This document shows positions 7,760 through 14,381 of a stretch of DNA of 27,187 nt, one piece after another; within the stretch, counting starts at the first letter, position 1, and the number at the start of each line of letters is the position of its first letter. Source of the DNA: CAZHBA01 sp964530225. GTDB lineage: Bacteria > Pseudomonadota > Alphaproteobacteria > UBA6615. The translations under genes were made by a program, and so were the position numbers. Below the pieces are notes generated by a model, which was given only the letters and a program-made list of their open reading frames with translations, did no database searches and had not been told where the DNA came from. The stretch covers positions 1 to 27,187 of the forward strand of contig CAZHBA010000095.1 in NCBI GenBank assembly GCA_964530225.1, in the 5' to 3' direction.

Positions 7760-8165
7760 CAACGCTTCGGTTTGCTAACGGTTCGCTTGGTCCTGGGTCG
7801 ACGGCATGAGGAACGCTGCGAGGATAGCTGCTGACATTGGTGTTGGGGAACGCCAGCAAGGCGCTGAACTCGATCAGCTCGTTGAGAACGCCGAGGCCCA
7901 CACCGCCGAGGATGGCGAAGGCGTAGATCATCTTGGTGCCGTCGAGCTCCGGATCTGGTCTGATCGATTTCTTCGACCACTTGCGCCGGGAAACGGGCGA
8001 GGGTTTGGACGACATTCCAAAAGTGCTCGGCACACACCCAGCTTCGGGGGATTGCTCTGAATTTATGCGCAGCAATGCGACCGCGAGCGGTCCAGCCATG
8101 TTGGCTAGCGGGTGGAATGCATTGAAATGCATTGATGGGTATTTGAGGCGGCGAATAGATTCTAA
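7740..8165 (-). pseudogene. Remnant of an integral membrane protein gene
   Basis: The 415 bases between arfB and the HIT gene hold no intact gene. On the minus strand, 7818-7934 encodes a membrane helix followed by GVLNELIEF and an AFPNTNV segment. This resembles the Glu-rich helix and the NVGGYxNTxxDL loop of small multi-helix membrane proteins of the DUF2238/VanZ-like type. The expected continuation is lost: after NTNVSSY the sequence becomes low-complexity and soon stops. Upstream residues do not form further clear helices and no start with a ribosome site is evident. I read it as a decayed fragment; chance similarity is possible because the recognisable part is only about 38 residues. Confidence 0.35.
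8116..8135 (+). repeat. Tandem 10-base repeat with two ATGCAT palindromes
   Basis: The unit AATGCATTGA occurs twice without a gap. Each copy contains the palindrome ATGCAT, so the two lie exactly one helical turn apart, 40 bases before the HIT start. It could be an operator or a chance duplication. Confidence 0.6.
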
Positions 8166-8174
8166 AGTCGGCAC

Positions 8175-8591
8175 ATGAATGCGTCCGATTTTGACTTGCA
8201 TCCACAACTGGCTGCCGACACGGTCGAGGTCGAGAATTGGGCCTGTTGCCGCGTTTTGCTGATGAACGATACCACCTACCCGTGGCTGATCCTGGTACCG
8301 CAGCGGTCGGGTTTGCGTGACTTCCACGAGCTTGCACCTGTGGATTTGCATACGGCGGCTGCAGAGATCATGCGCGCCAGCCAGGCACTCGAACGGCTAT
8401 TCCAGCCGGTCAAAATCAACGTCGCCGTGCTTGGCAACATGGTGCCGCAGCTCCACATCCACGTTATCGCGCGCTTCGAAGACGATCCGGCGTGGCCGAA
8501 ACCGGTCTGGGGCGTGGTACCAGCCGAACCCTACAACGCCGATGCACTCGCCGAATGCTTGACGGCGCTGCGCGGTGCCTTCGCTGGTTAA
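8175..8591 (+). CDS. HIT family protein
   Basis: A 138-residue member of the histidine triad superfamily, which hydrolyses or transfers nucleotidyl groups. The core strand-loop reads NVAVLGNMVPQLHIHVIAR (82-100). The triad is Gln92-L-His94-I-His96, so the first His is replaced by Gln while the central nucleophilic His94 and the third His96 remain. Such Q-x-H-x-H variants occur in bacterial HIT proteins, so I expect it to be active. No additional domain is present. It is followed after 11 bases by a helicase remnant in the same orientation. The physiological substrate is unknown. Confidence 0.88.
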   Translation: MNASDFDLHPQLAADTVEVENWACCRVLLMNDTTYPWLILVPQRSGLRDFHELAPVDLHTAAAEIMRASQALERLFQPVKINVAVLGNMVPQLHIHVIARFEDDPAWPKPVWGVVPAEPYNADALAECLTALRGAFAG

Positions 8592-8602
8592 GCGGTATAC
8601 CC

Positions 8603-8833
8603 ATGGCCACAGCAAGCTCCGCCCAAGCCGTCGAGCGCGAGCGGTTGAAGCTCCTAGCGTTACCGCCGTTATTTACCGATTGGTTTACGGAGCGCGGTTG
8701 GGCGCCCCACCGTCACCAGCTCGACATGTACGAGGCGGCACGGAATGGCGACCCCGCATTGCTCGTTGCGCCCACTGGTGGCGGCCAGACCCTGGCCGGT
8801 TTTTTACCCAGCCTGATCGAACTGGCCGAGTAA
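8603..8833 (+). pseudogene. N-terminal stub of an Lhr-like DEXH helicase
   Basis: This 76-codon frame matches the very start of ligase-associated Lhr-type DNA helicases, which are usually more than 800 residues. It has LPPLFTDWFTERGWAPHRHQ, with the Q-motif-like HQ at 38-39, then ALLVAPTGGGQTLAGFLPSLIELAE. The phosphate-binding Walker A should read GxGKT but here reads GGGQT, with Gln62 replacing the essential Lys. The frame ends at TAA 8831-8833, only 18 bases before the end of znuA, so the rest of the gene is deleted. Loss of both the Walker Lys and the body of the gene marks a non-functional remnant. The ATG at 8603 is the natural start. Confidence 0.75.
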
Positions 8834-8851
8834 GACGGCAATGTCACTTGG

Positions 8852-9781
8852 TCAGTTGCCGAGACATTCGGCTAACGAGCGGGCGAGATTTTCCATCAGA
8901 GTGAAATACAGATCGGGCCCGGGGGTTATGCCGACGCCAAGGGGATCCAACTTGGCGAGGCGGGCGTTGGTGCCCTCGACCACGGTATTCGTGATGGCGC
9001 TGGGAAATTGTGGTTCGGCGAACACGCAGCGAATATCTTGTGCTGCCAGCAGGTTGCGAATGTCGTGCAATTGCCGTGCGCCGGGCCGGTGCTCGGGCAA
9101 TGTTGTGATCGCCGCTACGTGCCGCAAGGAAAAATCCACTTCGAGGTAGCGATAGGCCTCATGCAAAACGACATAGGGTACTGCGCGGACGGGTGTCAGC
9201 AAGCCGGTCAGTTCACGCTGCAAAGTGTCGAACCGGCTGTTTAGAACTGCGAGGTTCGCGGCATAAGCACCGGCGTTTTGCGGGTCGCGATCGCTCAAGA
9301 TCTGCGCGGCGATAGTCGCTATACGGCGGGCGTTGTGCAGGCTGAGCCAGATGTGCGGGTCGATCGTATAATCGTGCTTGTGGCCCTGTTCGCTGACGGA
9401 GACAGCCCTATCGTCGTGGTCGGCTTCGATCTGACGAACTATGATACCTTGATCCAAAACCAGAGTAACGGCCGCACCCGATACGAGCGCCCGCAGCGGC
9501 TTGTCGAGGAATGGCTCCAGGCCGCCGCCGACGTGGAACACGATATCAGCCCGGGCTAGGGCACGGGCGTTGGAGGGGCGTAGCGAAAACGCGTGGGGTG
9601 AGGCATTCGCCGGCACCAGAAGTTTCGACTCGCCGACACCAGCCATCACTCCAGCAACCAGCGAATGAACCGGCGCGATCGACACCACGACATTGGGCGC
9701 GGCGTACGACAGCGTGGCCTCCGCGGCGAAAAGTGCCAGAACGGCTAAAAAGTAGGCGAACTGCCGCACAGTCCGAAACAT
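8852..9781 (-). CDS. znuA: Zinc ABC transporter periplasmic binding protein ZnuA
   Basis: A 309-residue cluster 9 (A-I) metal-binding protein that captures zinc in the periplasm and hands it to ZnuB. Residues 1-28 form a Sec signal peptide ending in SYAA. Expected ligand positions are visible: His63 in SPHAFSLRPS, His143 in DPHIWLS and His207 in LHEAYRY. A short His/Asp-rich loop (about 119-138) between the first two is typical of zinc-specific rather than manganese-specific members, though it is shorter than in E. coli ZnuA. The gene is divergent from zur-znuC-znuB, and two Zur boxes lie in the shared promoter region, so repression by zinc-loaded Zur is expected. Confidence 0.93.
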   Translation of the reverse strand: MFRTVRQFAYFLAVLALFAAEATLSYAAPNVVVSIAPVHSLVAGVMAGVGESKLLVPANASPHAFSLRPSNARALARADIVFHVGGGLEPFLDKPLRALVSGAAVTLVLDQGIIVRQIEADHDDRAVSVSEQGHKHDYTIDPHIWLSLHNARRIATIAAQILSDRDPQNAGAYAANLAVLNSRFDTLQRELTGLLTPVRAVPYVVLHEAYRYLEVDFSLRHVAAITTLPEHRPGARQLHDIRNLLAAQDIRCVFAEPQFPSAITNTVVEGTNARLAKLDPLGVGITPGPDLYFTLMENLARSLAECLGN

Positions 9782-9834
9782 GGCAAATTCTCAGCCTCGA
9801 TTGAAAAACGCTTGAAGAATAAGGCTTTCGCATA

Positions 9835-9857
9835 TTAATGCAATATTATAACATAAC
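9835..9857. promoter_or_regulatory. Zur box 1
   Basis: The site aligns base for base with the alphaproteobacterial Zur consensus GAAATGTTATA-N-TATAACATTTC. The right half TATAACAT (9847-9854) is perfect, while the left half keeps AATG and ATA. It sits between znuA and zur, where it can control both transcription units. Confidence 0.8.
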
Positions 9858-9883
9858 GTTCTTTATTATAACATAACGTTCTT
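9844..9883 (+). repeat. Perfect tandem 20-base repeat containing the Zur half-sites
   Basis: Bases 9844-9863 are repeated exactly at 9864-9883. Each unit carries TATAACATAACG. The 20-base period is about two turns of DNA, which places two Zur dimers on the same face of the helix. Confidence 0.9.
9855..9877. promoter_or_regulatory. Zur box 2
   Basis: A second Zur site shifted by exactly 20 bases. Its right half TATAACAT (9867-9874) is perfect; its left half is weaker than that of box 1. It overlaps box 1 by three bases and lies about 35 bases before the zur start. Confidence 0.65.
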
Positions 9884-9911
9884 TGGCAGAAAATTCGGGA
9901 GTACTTACGCG

Positions 9912-10439
9912 GTGGCGCTAGAATCAGACGCTTATTTCGCTGGCAGCGATCATGACCACGGGAGCTGTGTATCCGGCGCGCTCGATAGTGCCGCTTCGGT
10001 GTGCCAGCAGCGTGGCGTCCGCCTGACACCGCTGCGTCGCCGGGTGCTCGAACTGGTATGGCAGAGCCATCGGCCTATCGGCGCCTATGCGGTGCTCGAG
10101 GCGTTGCAAGCTGGCCGTCGCGCGGTAGCGGCGGATGGTAAGGCCAGTGCGGTGGCGCCACCGACGGTCTACCGGGCGCTTGAATTTTTGCTCGGCCAAC
10201 GGCTGATCCACCGCATCGAATCCTTGAACGCCTATATCGGTTGCATCCACCCGGGCGCACGCCACGCTGCGCAATTTTTTATCTGTAATGGTTGTGGTAG
10301 CGCCGCTGAACTCGAAAGCCGCGCATTATTGACGGCTATCGACAGCGCTGCAGCGGACGTTGGGTTCGTTATCGAGCGCGTCGCCGTTGAGGTTGCGGGC
10401 CAATGTCCCGATTGTCTGAGGGCCGCCGATGCTGGATGA
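9912..10439 (+). CDS. zur: Zinc uptake regulator Zur (Fur family)
   Basis: A 175-residue Fur-family repressor. The winged-helix domain spans about 30-102, with RLTPLRRRVLELVW and the recognition segment APPTVYRALEFLLGQRLIHRI. The dimer domain carries the structural zinc site: Cys125 and Cys128 (CNGC) with Cys165 and Cys168 (CPDC). The location directly before znuCB and the presence of Zur boxes identify it as Zur rather than Fur. The GTG start follows a GGGAG ribosome site. The N-terminal 30 residues include a short His/Asp patch, DHDHGSC. It overlaps znuC by 11 bases, implying translational coupling, and it is likely self-repressed through the boxes upstream. Confidence 0.93.
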   Translation: MALESDAYFAGSDHDHGSCVSGALDSAASVCQQRGVRLTPLRRRVLELVWQSHRPIGAYAVLEALQAGRRAVAADGKASAVAPPTVYRALEFLLGQRLIHRIESLNAYIGCIHPGARHAAQFFICNGCGSAAELESRALLTAIDSAAADVGFVIERVAVEVAGQCPDCLRAADAG

Positions 10440-11232
10440 GATTGGCGATAGCGAGCCGCTGATTTCGGTCAGCAACCTCACTGTCCGGTTCGGCGAAGTG
10501 GCGACTCTCGAGGATGTAAACCTGACCGTGCGGGCGGGTGAAATCGTTACTGTGATCGGCCCCACCGGTGCCGGTAAAACGACGCTATTGCGCGCCATCC
10601 TGGGATTGACGGAAGTGGGTACGGGACAGGTGAGCCGGCGCGGTAAGTTACGCATCGGCTATATGCCCCAAAGTATCGCTATCGATGACACGCTACCGTT
10701 GACGGTGCGCCGCTTTCTCGATCTGGGCGGTCGGGTCGCCAAAGGCCGCCACCGCGAAGCGCTCGAAAATGTTGGCGTCCAGCGATTGCTCGACCAACCT
10801 CTGCAGCGCATTTCCGGCGGCGAAATGCAGCGCGTGTTGTTGGGCCGTGCGCTGCTTCGCGATCCCCAACTGCTGGTCCTCGACGAACCGGCGCAGGGTC
10901 TCGACGTGGTCGGACAGGCCGGCCTGTACGATCTGATCGGACAATTGCGCGGCCGGCTTGGCTGCGGCGTTTTGATGGTCAGCCATGATCTGCATCTGGT
11001 CATGGCCGCCGCCGACAGCGTGGTGTGCCTCAACCACCATGTGTGCTGTACCGGCGCGCCGCATGATGTCGCCGAACATCCGGAATATCTTGCCCTGTTT
11101 CCCGATAGTCAAATCGCGTCTTTGGGCATCTATACCCACCACCACGATCATTCCCACGCGGTCACTGGCGAAGTTGTTAAGACCCACGATCATGCTGGTC
11201 ACGATCATGGGAGGGACCCCGGCCATGGATGA
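10429..11232 (+). CDS. znuC: Zinc ABC transporter ATP-binding protein ZnuC
   Basis: The cytoplasmic ATPase of the zinc importer, 267 residues. It contains Walker A GPTGAGKT (44-51), Q-loop Gln81, the signature ISGGEMQR (128-135), Walker B LLVLDEP (148-154) and the switch His186. After residue 236 it has a tail rich in His and Asp (HHHDHSH and later HDHAGHDHG), which probably binds or senses zinc. Such tails occur on some ZnuC proteins but this one is well developed. The gene starts inside the end of zur and overlaps znuB by eight bases, so the three proteins are made from one transcript. Confidence 0.94.
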   Translation: MLDEIGDSEPLISVSNLTVRFGEVATLEDVNLTVRAGEIVTVIGPTGAGKTTLLRAILGLTEVGTGQVSRRGKLRIGYMPQSIAIDDTLPLTVRRFLDLGGRVAKGRHREALENVGVQRLLDQPLQRISGGEMQRVLLGRALLRDPQLLVLDEPAQGLDVVGQAGLYDLIGQLRGRLGCGVLMVSHDLHLVMAAADSVVCLNHHVCCTGAPHDVAEHPEYLALFPDSQIASLGIYTHHHDHSHAVTGEVVKTHDHAGHDHGRDPGHG

Positions 11233-12016
11233 TTTTCTTGTACGCGCCGCCATCGGCGGCATCGGCGTGGCGGCGGTGACGGGTCCCCTGGGGGCGTTCG
11301 TAGTGTGGCGCCGTATGGCCTATTTCGGTGACGCTCTGGCGCACTCCGCATTGCTCGGCGTCGCGTTGGGCCTGTTGATCGGCGCCGACGCCATCATCGC
11401 TATTATCGCCGTTTGTATCCTGGTCGCCTTGTCGATCGTGGCGCTACAGCGCCAGCGCTATCTCGCCAGCGACACCGTACTCGGCATTCTCGCCCACGGC
11501 ACATTGAGTCTGGGTCTGATTGTAGCTGCCGTGCAGGGCCCGGTACGGATCGACCTGTTCGCGCTATTGTTCGGCGACGTATTGGCGATGACCGCGGCCG
11601 ACCTCTACTGGATCTACGGCGGCGGACTGGTCGCCCTGACGTTGTTGTATTGGCTGTGGCGACCGTTGCTGGCGCTGACCGTGCATGAAGAACTAGCGCG
11701 TGTTGAGGGGGTCAATGTTACCGCGGTGCAAATCGGGTTTATGGTGGTGATGGCACTGGTCATAGCGGTAGCGATAAAGATTGTCGGCGTGCTGCTGCTG
11801 ACCTCTTTGTTGGTCATCCCGGCCGCGGCAGCGCGGCGTGTGTCGTCGACCCCGGAATCGATGGCCGTTCTGGCGGCCGTCATCGGCGCCGTATCGGTGA
11901 TTGGTGGGTTGTCTGGATCACTGAAGTGGGACACGCCGGCAGGACCGTCGATCGTGTTTGGCGCGGTGGTGTTGTTCCTGGTGGTGTTACTGCTCCCGGT
12001 TCGCCGGCGCGCCTAG
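11225..12016 (+). CDS. znuB: Zinc ABC transporter permease ZnuB
   Basis: The membrane channel of the zinc importer, 263 residues with about eight hydrophobic segments. Family signatures are GPLGAFVVWRRMAYFGDALAHSALLGVALG near the N-terminus, the EELARVEGVN coupling loop and LLLTSLLVIPAAAARR in the C-terminal half. The open frame extends further upstream to 10985, but that part lies inside znuC and is not membrane-like. The ATG at 11225 gives the canonical N-terminus MDDFLVRAAIGGI. It is the last gene of the zur-znuC-znuB operon and converges on ctaA with a six-base gap. Confidence 0.93.
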   Translation: MDDFLVRAAIGGIGVAAVTGPLGAFVVWRRMAYFGDALAHSALLGVALGLLIGADAIIAIIAVCILVALSIVALQRQRYLASDTVLGILAHGTLSLGLIVAAVQGPVRIDLFALLFGDVLAMTAADLYWIYGGGLVALTLLYWLWRPLLALTVHEELARVEGVNVTAVQIGFMVVMALVIAVAIKIVGVLLLTSLLVIPAAAARRVSSTPESMAVLAAVIGAVSVIGGLSGSLKWDTPAGPSIVFGAVVLFLVVLLLPVRRRA

Positions 12017-12022
12017 GACAGA

Positions 12023-13105
12023 TTAAACGAAGGCCTTGGAACGATCGGGCGTGCGCAGCTCGAACAGTAACCACAAGGCAATCGTGAGTAGGATCACGGC
12101 GCCGGCCTGATGCGTGGCGGCCAGCGGTACCGGCACCACCAGTATCAGGGTTGCGATACCGAGTGCCACTTGCAGGCAGACCATGACCAACAATCCGTTG
12201 GCGACGCGGCGTGCCCGTGGCAACAGAACAATCCAGCGGCTGCGCCACCAAGTGACGATAGTAACCACGAGCGAGACGGTAGCCAGCACGCGGTGGTTAA
12301 ACTGAATCGTGGCAATGTCTTCGAACGCGCTGGCAAACCGGGGCCGCGGCAGGTAGCCATCGGGAACCAGCCGTCCTTCCATCAGTGGGAAGGTATTGAA
12401 GACGAAGCCGGCGTCGGTGCCGGCGACAAAGGCGCCCGACAATATGGTGGTGGTGACAAAGATGGCCGTGATTATCGTCAATACCCGTATGCCTGCCAAA
12501 CGCCGGTCCGGTTCCGTTTCGACCTGGGGGTAACGCAGTTGTAACCCGGTCCACAGCAGTGCGGTATAAAGCACCAGGGCGAGCACCAGATGGGCGGCCA
12601 GCCGGTACTGGCTGATTTCGGGAATATCGACTAACCCGCTTCGCACCATGTACCAGCCGAGCACACCCTGCGCGCCACCGAGGATGAACAGCAGCACCAG
12701 ACGCGGCGCCAATGCCCGGCTGATGTATCGCCGCAGCAGGAACCACACGAACGGCAAGAAGAACACAACGCCAATCAACCGGCCCCACAACCGGTGCACA
12801 TATTCCCACCAGAAGATCGTCTTAAATCCGGCGAGCGTCATGCTGGCGTTTACTTCATGGTATTGCGGGAAGGTTTGATAAAGCGAGAACATCCGCGACC
12901 ACTCGGCTTCAGACAGGGGCGGCAAAAACCCCATCAACGGCCGCCACTCGACGATCGATAGGCCCGATCCGGTAAGGCGGGTAACGCCGCCGATCGAAAC
13001 CATTACCAACACCATCGCCGCCATGGTGAATAACCACGTCGCGATCGACTGGTCGTTTGCCGATGGCCGCCGGACCAAGTCGAATTGTTGCGCGCCCGGG
13101 CTCAC
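12023..13105 (-). CDS. ctaA: Heme A synthase CtaA (COX15 type)
   Basis: CtaA oxidises the C8 methyl of heme O to the formyl group of heme A in the inner membrane. The 360-residue protein has about eight transmembrane helices and the proteobacterial/mitochondrial type 2 signature: GGVTRLTGSGLSIVEWRPLMGFLPP near the N-terminus. Four heme-site histidines are visible in EYVHRLWGR, RLAAHLVLA, QFNHRVLA and ATHQAGA. The start is GTG at 13105, since no in-frame ATG lies nearby. The gene is divergent from the oxidase operon across a 357-base gap, and heme O synthase CtaB lies at the other end of that operon, so the locus carries both steps of heme A synthesis. Confidence 0.95.
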   Translation of the reverse strand: MSPGAQQFDLVRRPSANDQSIATWLFTMAAMVLVMVSIGGVTRLTGSGLSIVEWRPLMGFLPPLSEAEWSRMFSLYQTFPQYHEVNASMTLAGFKTIFWWEYVHRLWGRLIGVVFFLPFVWFLLRRYISRALAPRLVLLFILGGAQGVLGWYMVRSGLVDIPEISQYRLAAHLVLALVLYTALLWTGLQLRYPQVETEPDRRLAGIRVLTIITAIFVTTTILSGAFVAGTDAGFVFNTFPLMEGRLVPDGYLPRPRFASAFEDIATIQFNHRVLATVSLVVTIVTWWRSRWIVLLPRARRVANGLLVMVCLQVALGIATLILVVPVPLAATHQAGAVILLTIALWLLFELRTPDRSKAFV

Positions 13106-13462
13106 AATCGTGTTTCGATTTGCTGCATGGAGTTAATCTGCTGAACCGGTAGTGCTCATGCAACCCAGCGCGCTCATCGGTCGCAGATGTGATAAATTGG
13201 TTACTGCGTCTGATCGTCGCATGTTATACGCAGATCAACTGGTGGCCCGGCTCACAGTATTGTTGTAGAATTTGTGCCGAATGATGTGGCCGTTCTGTCG
13301 GCTGCGTATGTGGGAGCTGTCATTCGCGTGTGCCTAATCCTGGTTAGTCGGGGTTGGTTGCGCGGCTAAATGGGGAAGTTAGATTTAAATTGTGAAGGTG
13401 TATCGAAAGATCGATTCGCTCGGATTCGATCGGAGGGCCTGTACAACAAGGATGACGATTGA
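13106..13462. other. Intergenic region between ctaA and the oxidase operon
   Basis: No gene is supported here. The region must hold the divergent promoters of ctaA and coxB. An inverted repeat GATCGA/TCGATC with an 11-base loop (13409-13431) lies in the likely 5' leader of coxB. I see no strong sigma-70 match and no Fnr- or Reg-type box that I would defend. Confidence 0.5.
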
Positions 13463-14332
13463 ATGTTTGTAGCAATCATTTTGATATTGGTCGCCGTTGG
13501 CACCGTCGCGTTTCACTTTTGGAGTCCGTGGTGGTTTACGGAATTGGCATCGAACTGGGGTTCGATGGACACCACGATGGTTATTACAATGTGGGTCACC
13601 GGCGTCGTTTTCATTGGCGTCATTTTGTTCACAGCATATTGCGTGCTCCGTTTCCGTTATCAGCCGGATCGGCGGGCCGACTACGAGCCGGAGAATAAAA
13701 AGCTTGAGGTGTGGCTCACGGCATTGACTACAGTTGGCGTTGTTGTCCTGCTGGCGCCCGGCTTGATCGTATGGAACAATTTCGTTTCGGTTCCGGAAGA
13801 TGCGGCCAAAATCGAAGTCGTCGGTGCGCAATGGGATTGGAAGTACCGCTACCCCGGCGCGGACGGTTTGCTGGGTACGTCCAATACCCGTAATATTTCC
13901 GACGACAATCCGTTTGGGCTGAATCCAGACGATGTCAACGGTAAGGACGATATCCTGGTAAGCAGCGATGACCTGCACATGCCGGTTGGTCAGTCGGTCA
14001 ATGTTTTGCTGCGTTCGAACGATGTTCTGCATGATTTCTATGTGCCCCAGTTCCGCGCCAAGATGGATATGGTGCCGGGGCTGGTGACCTTCTTCTGGCT
14101 AACGCCCACCCGTACGGGGACCTTTGACATACTCTGCGCAGAGCTGTGCGGTTCGGGCCACTATGCCATGCGCAGTAAGGTGGTGGTTGAGGAGGAAGCA
14201 GCCTTTAACGCGTGGTTGGCCGAGCAAGAGACCTTTGCCCAGCAGCAGGCGCGGGTCAAAGCCCAGGAAGGTTCGTCCTTGGCGTTGAACGCCGTAGGTA
14301 CAGAACTCGTACGAAACGTCGTCGCGCAGTAG
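13463..14332 (+). CDS. coxB: Cytochrome c oxidase subunit II (CuA subunit)
   Basis: Subunit II accepts electrons from cytochrome c at the binuclear CuA centre. The 289-residue protein has three hydrophobic N-terminal segments (about 1-20, 38-62 and 83-106), one more than the usual two, then a periplasmic cupredoxin domain. CuA ligands are visible in VLHDFYVPQF and CAELCGSGHYAM; the electron-entry Trp lies in GAQWDWKYRYP. A segment NPFGLNPDDVNGKDD is inserted before the LHMPVGQ strand. No fused cytochrome c domain is present. An AAGGATG ribosome site precedes the ATG. It heads a five-gene operon; the order II-I-III-III resembles the coxMNOP alternative oxidase of Bradyrhizobium. Confidence 0.95.
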   Translation: MFVAIILILVAVGTVAFHFWSPWWFTELASNWGSMDTTMVITMWVTGVVFIGVILFTAYCVLRFRYQPDRRADYEPENKKLEVWLTALTTVGVVVLLAPGLIVWNNFVSVPEDAAKIEVVGAQWDWKYRYPGADGLLGTSNTRNISDDNPFGLNPDDVNGKDDILVSSDDLHMPVGQSVNVLLRSNDVLHDFYVPQFRAKMDMVPGLVTFFWLTPTRTGTFDILCAELCGSGHYAMRSKVVVEEEAAFNAWLAEQETFAQQQARVKAQEGSSLALNAVGTELVRNVVAQ

Positions 14333-14381
14333 CGCTAAAAATCACAGGTCGTGTCAAAGATAGAATGAAGAGGTTGAGTTG

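Noticed and set aside
7051..8337. 428-codon minus-strand open frame spanning the P450 start, arfB and the HIT start
   Set aside because: It crosses three genes in alternative frames, is rich in Arg, Ser and Pro without domains, and contradicts well-supported genes.
8175..8591. HIT protein judged inactive because the first triad His is Gln
   Set aside because: The central nucleophilic His and the third His are present, and Q-x-H-x-H variants are common in bacterial HIT proteins.
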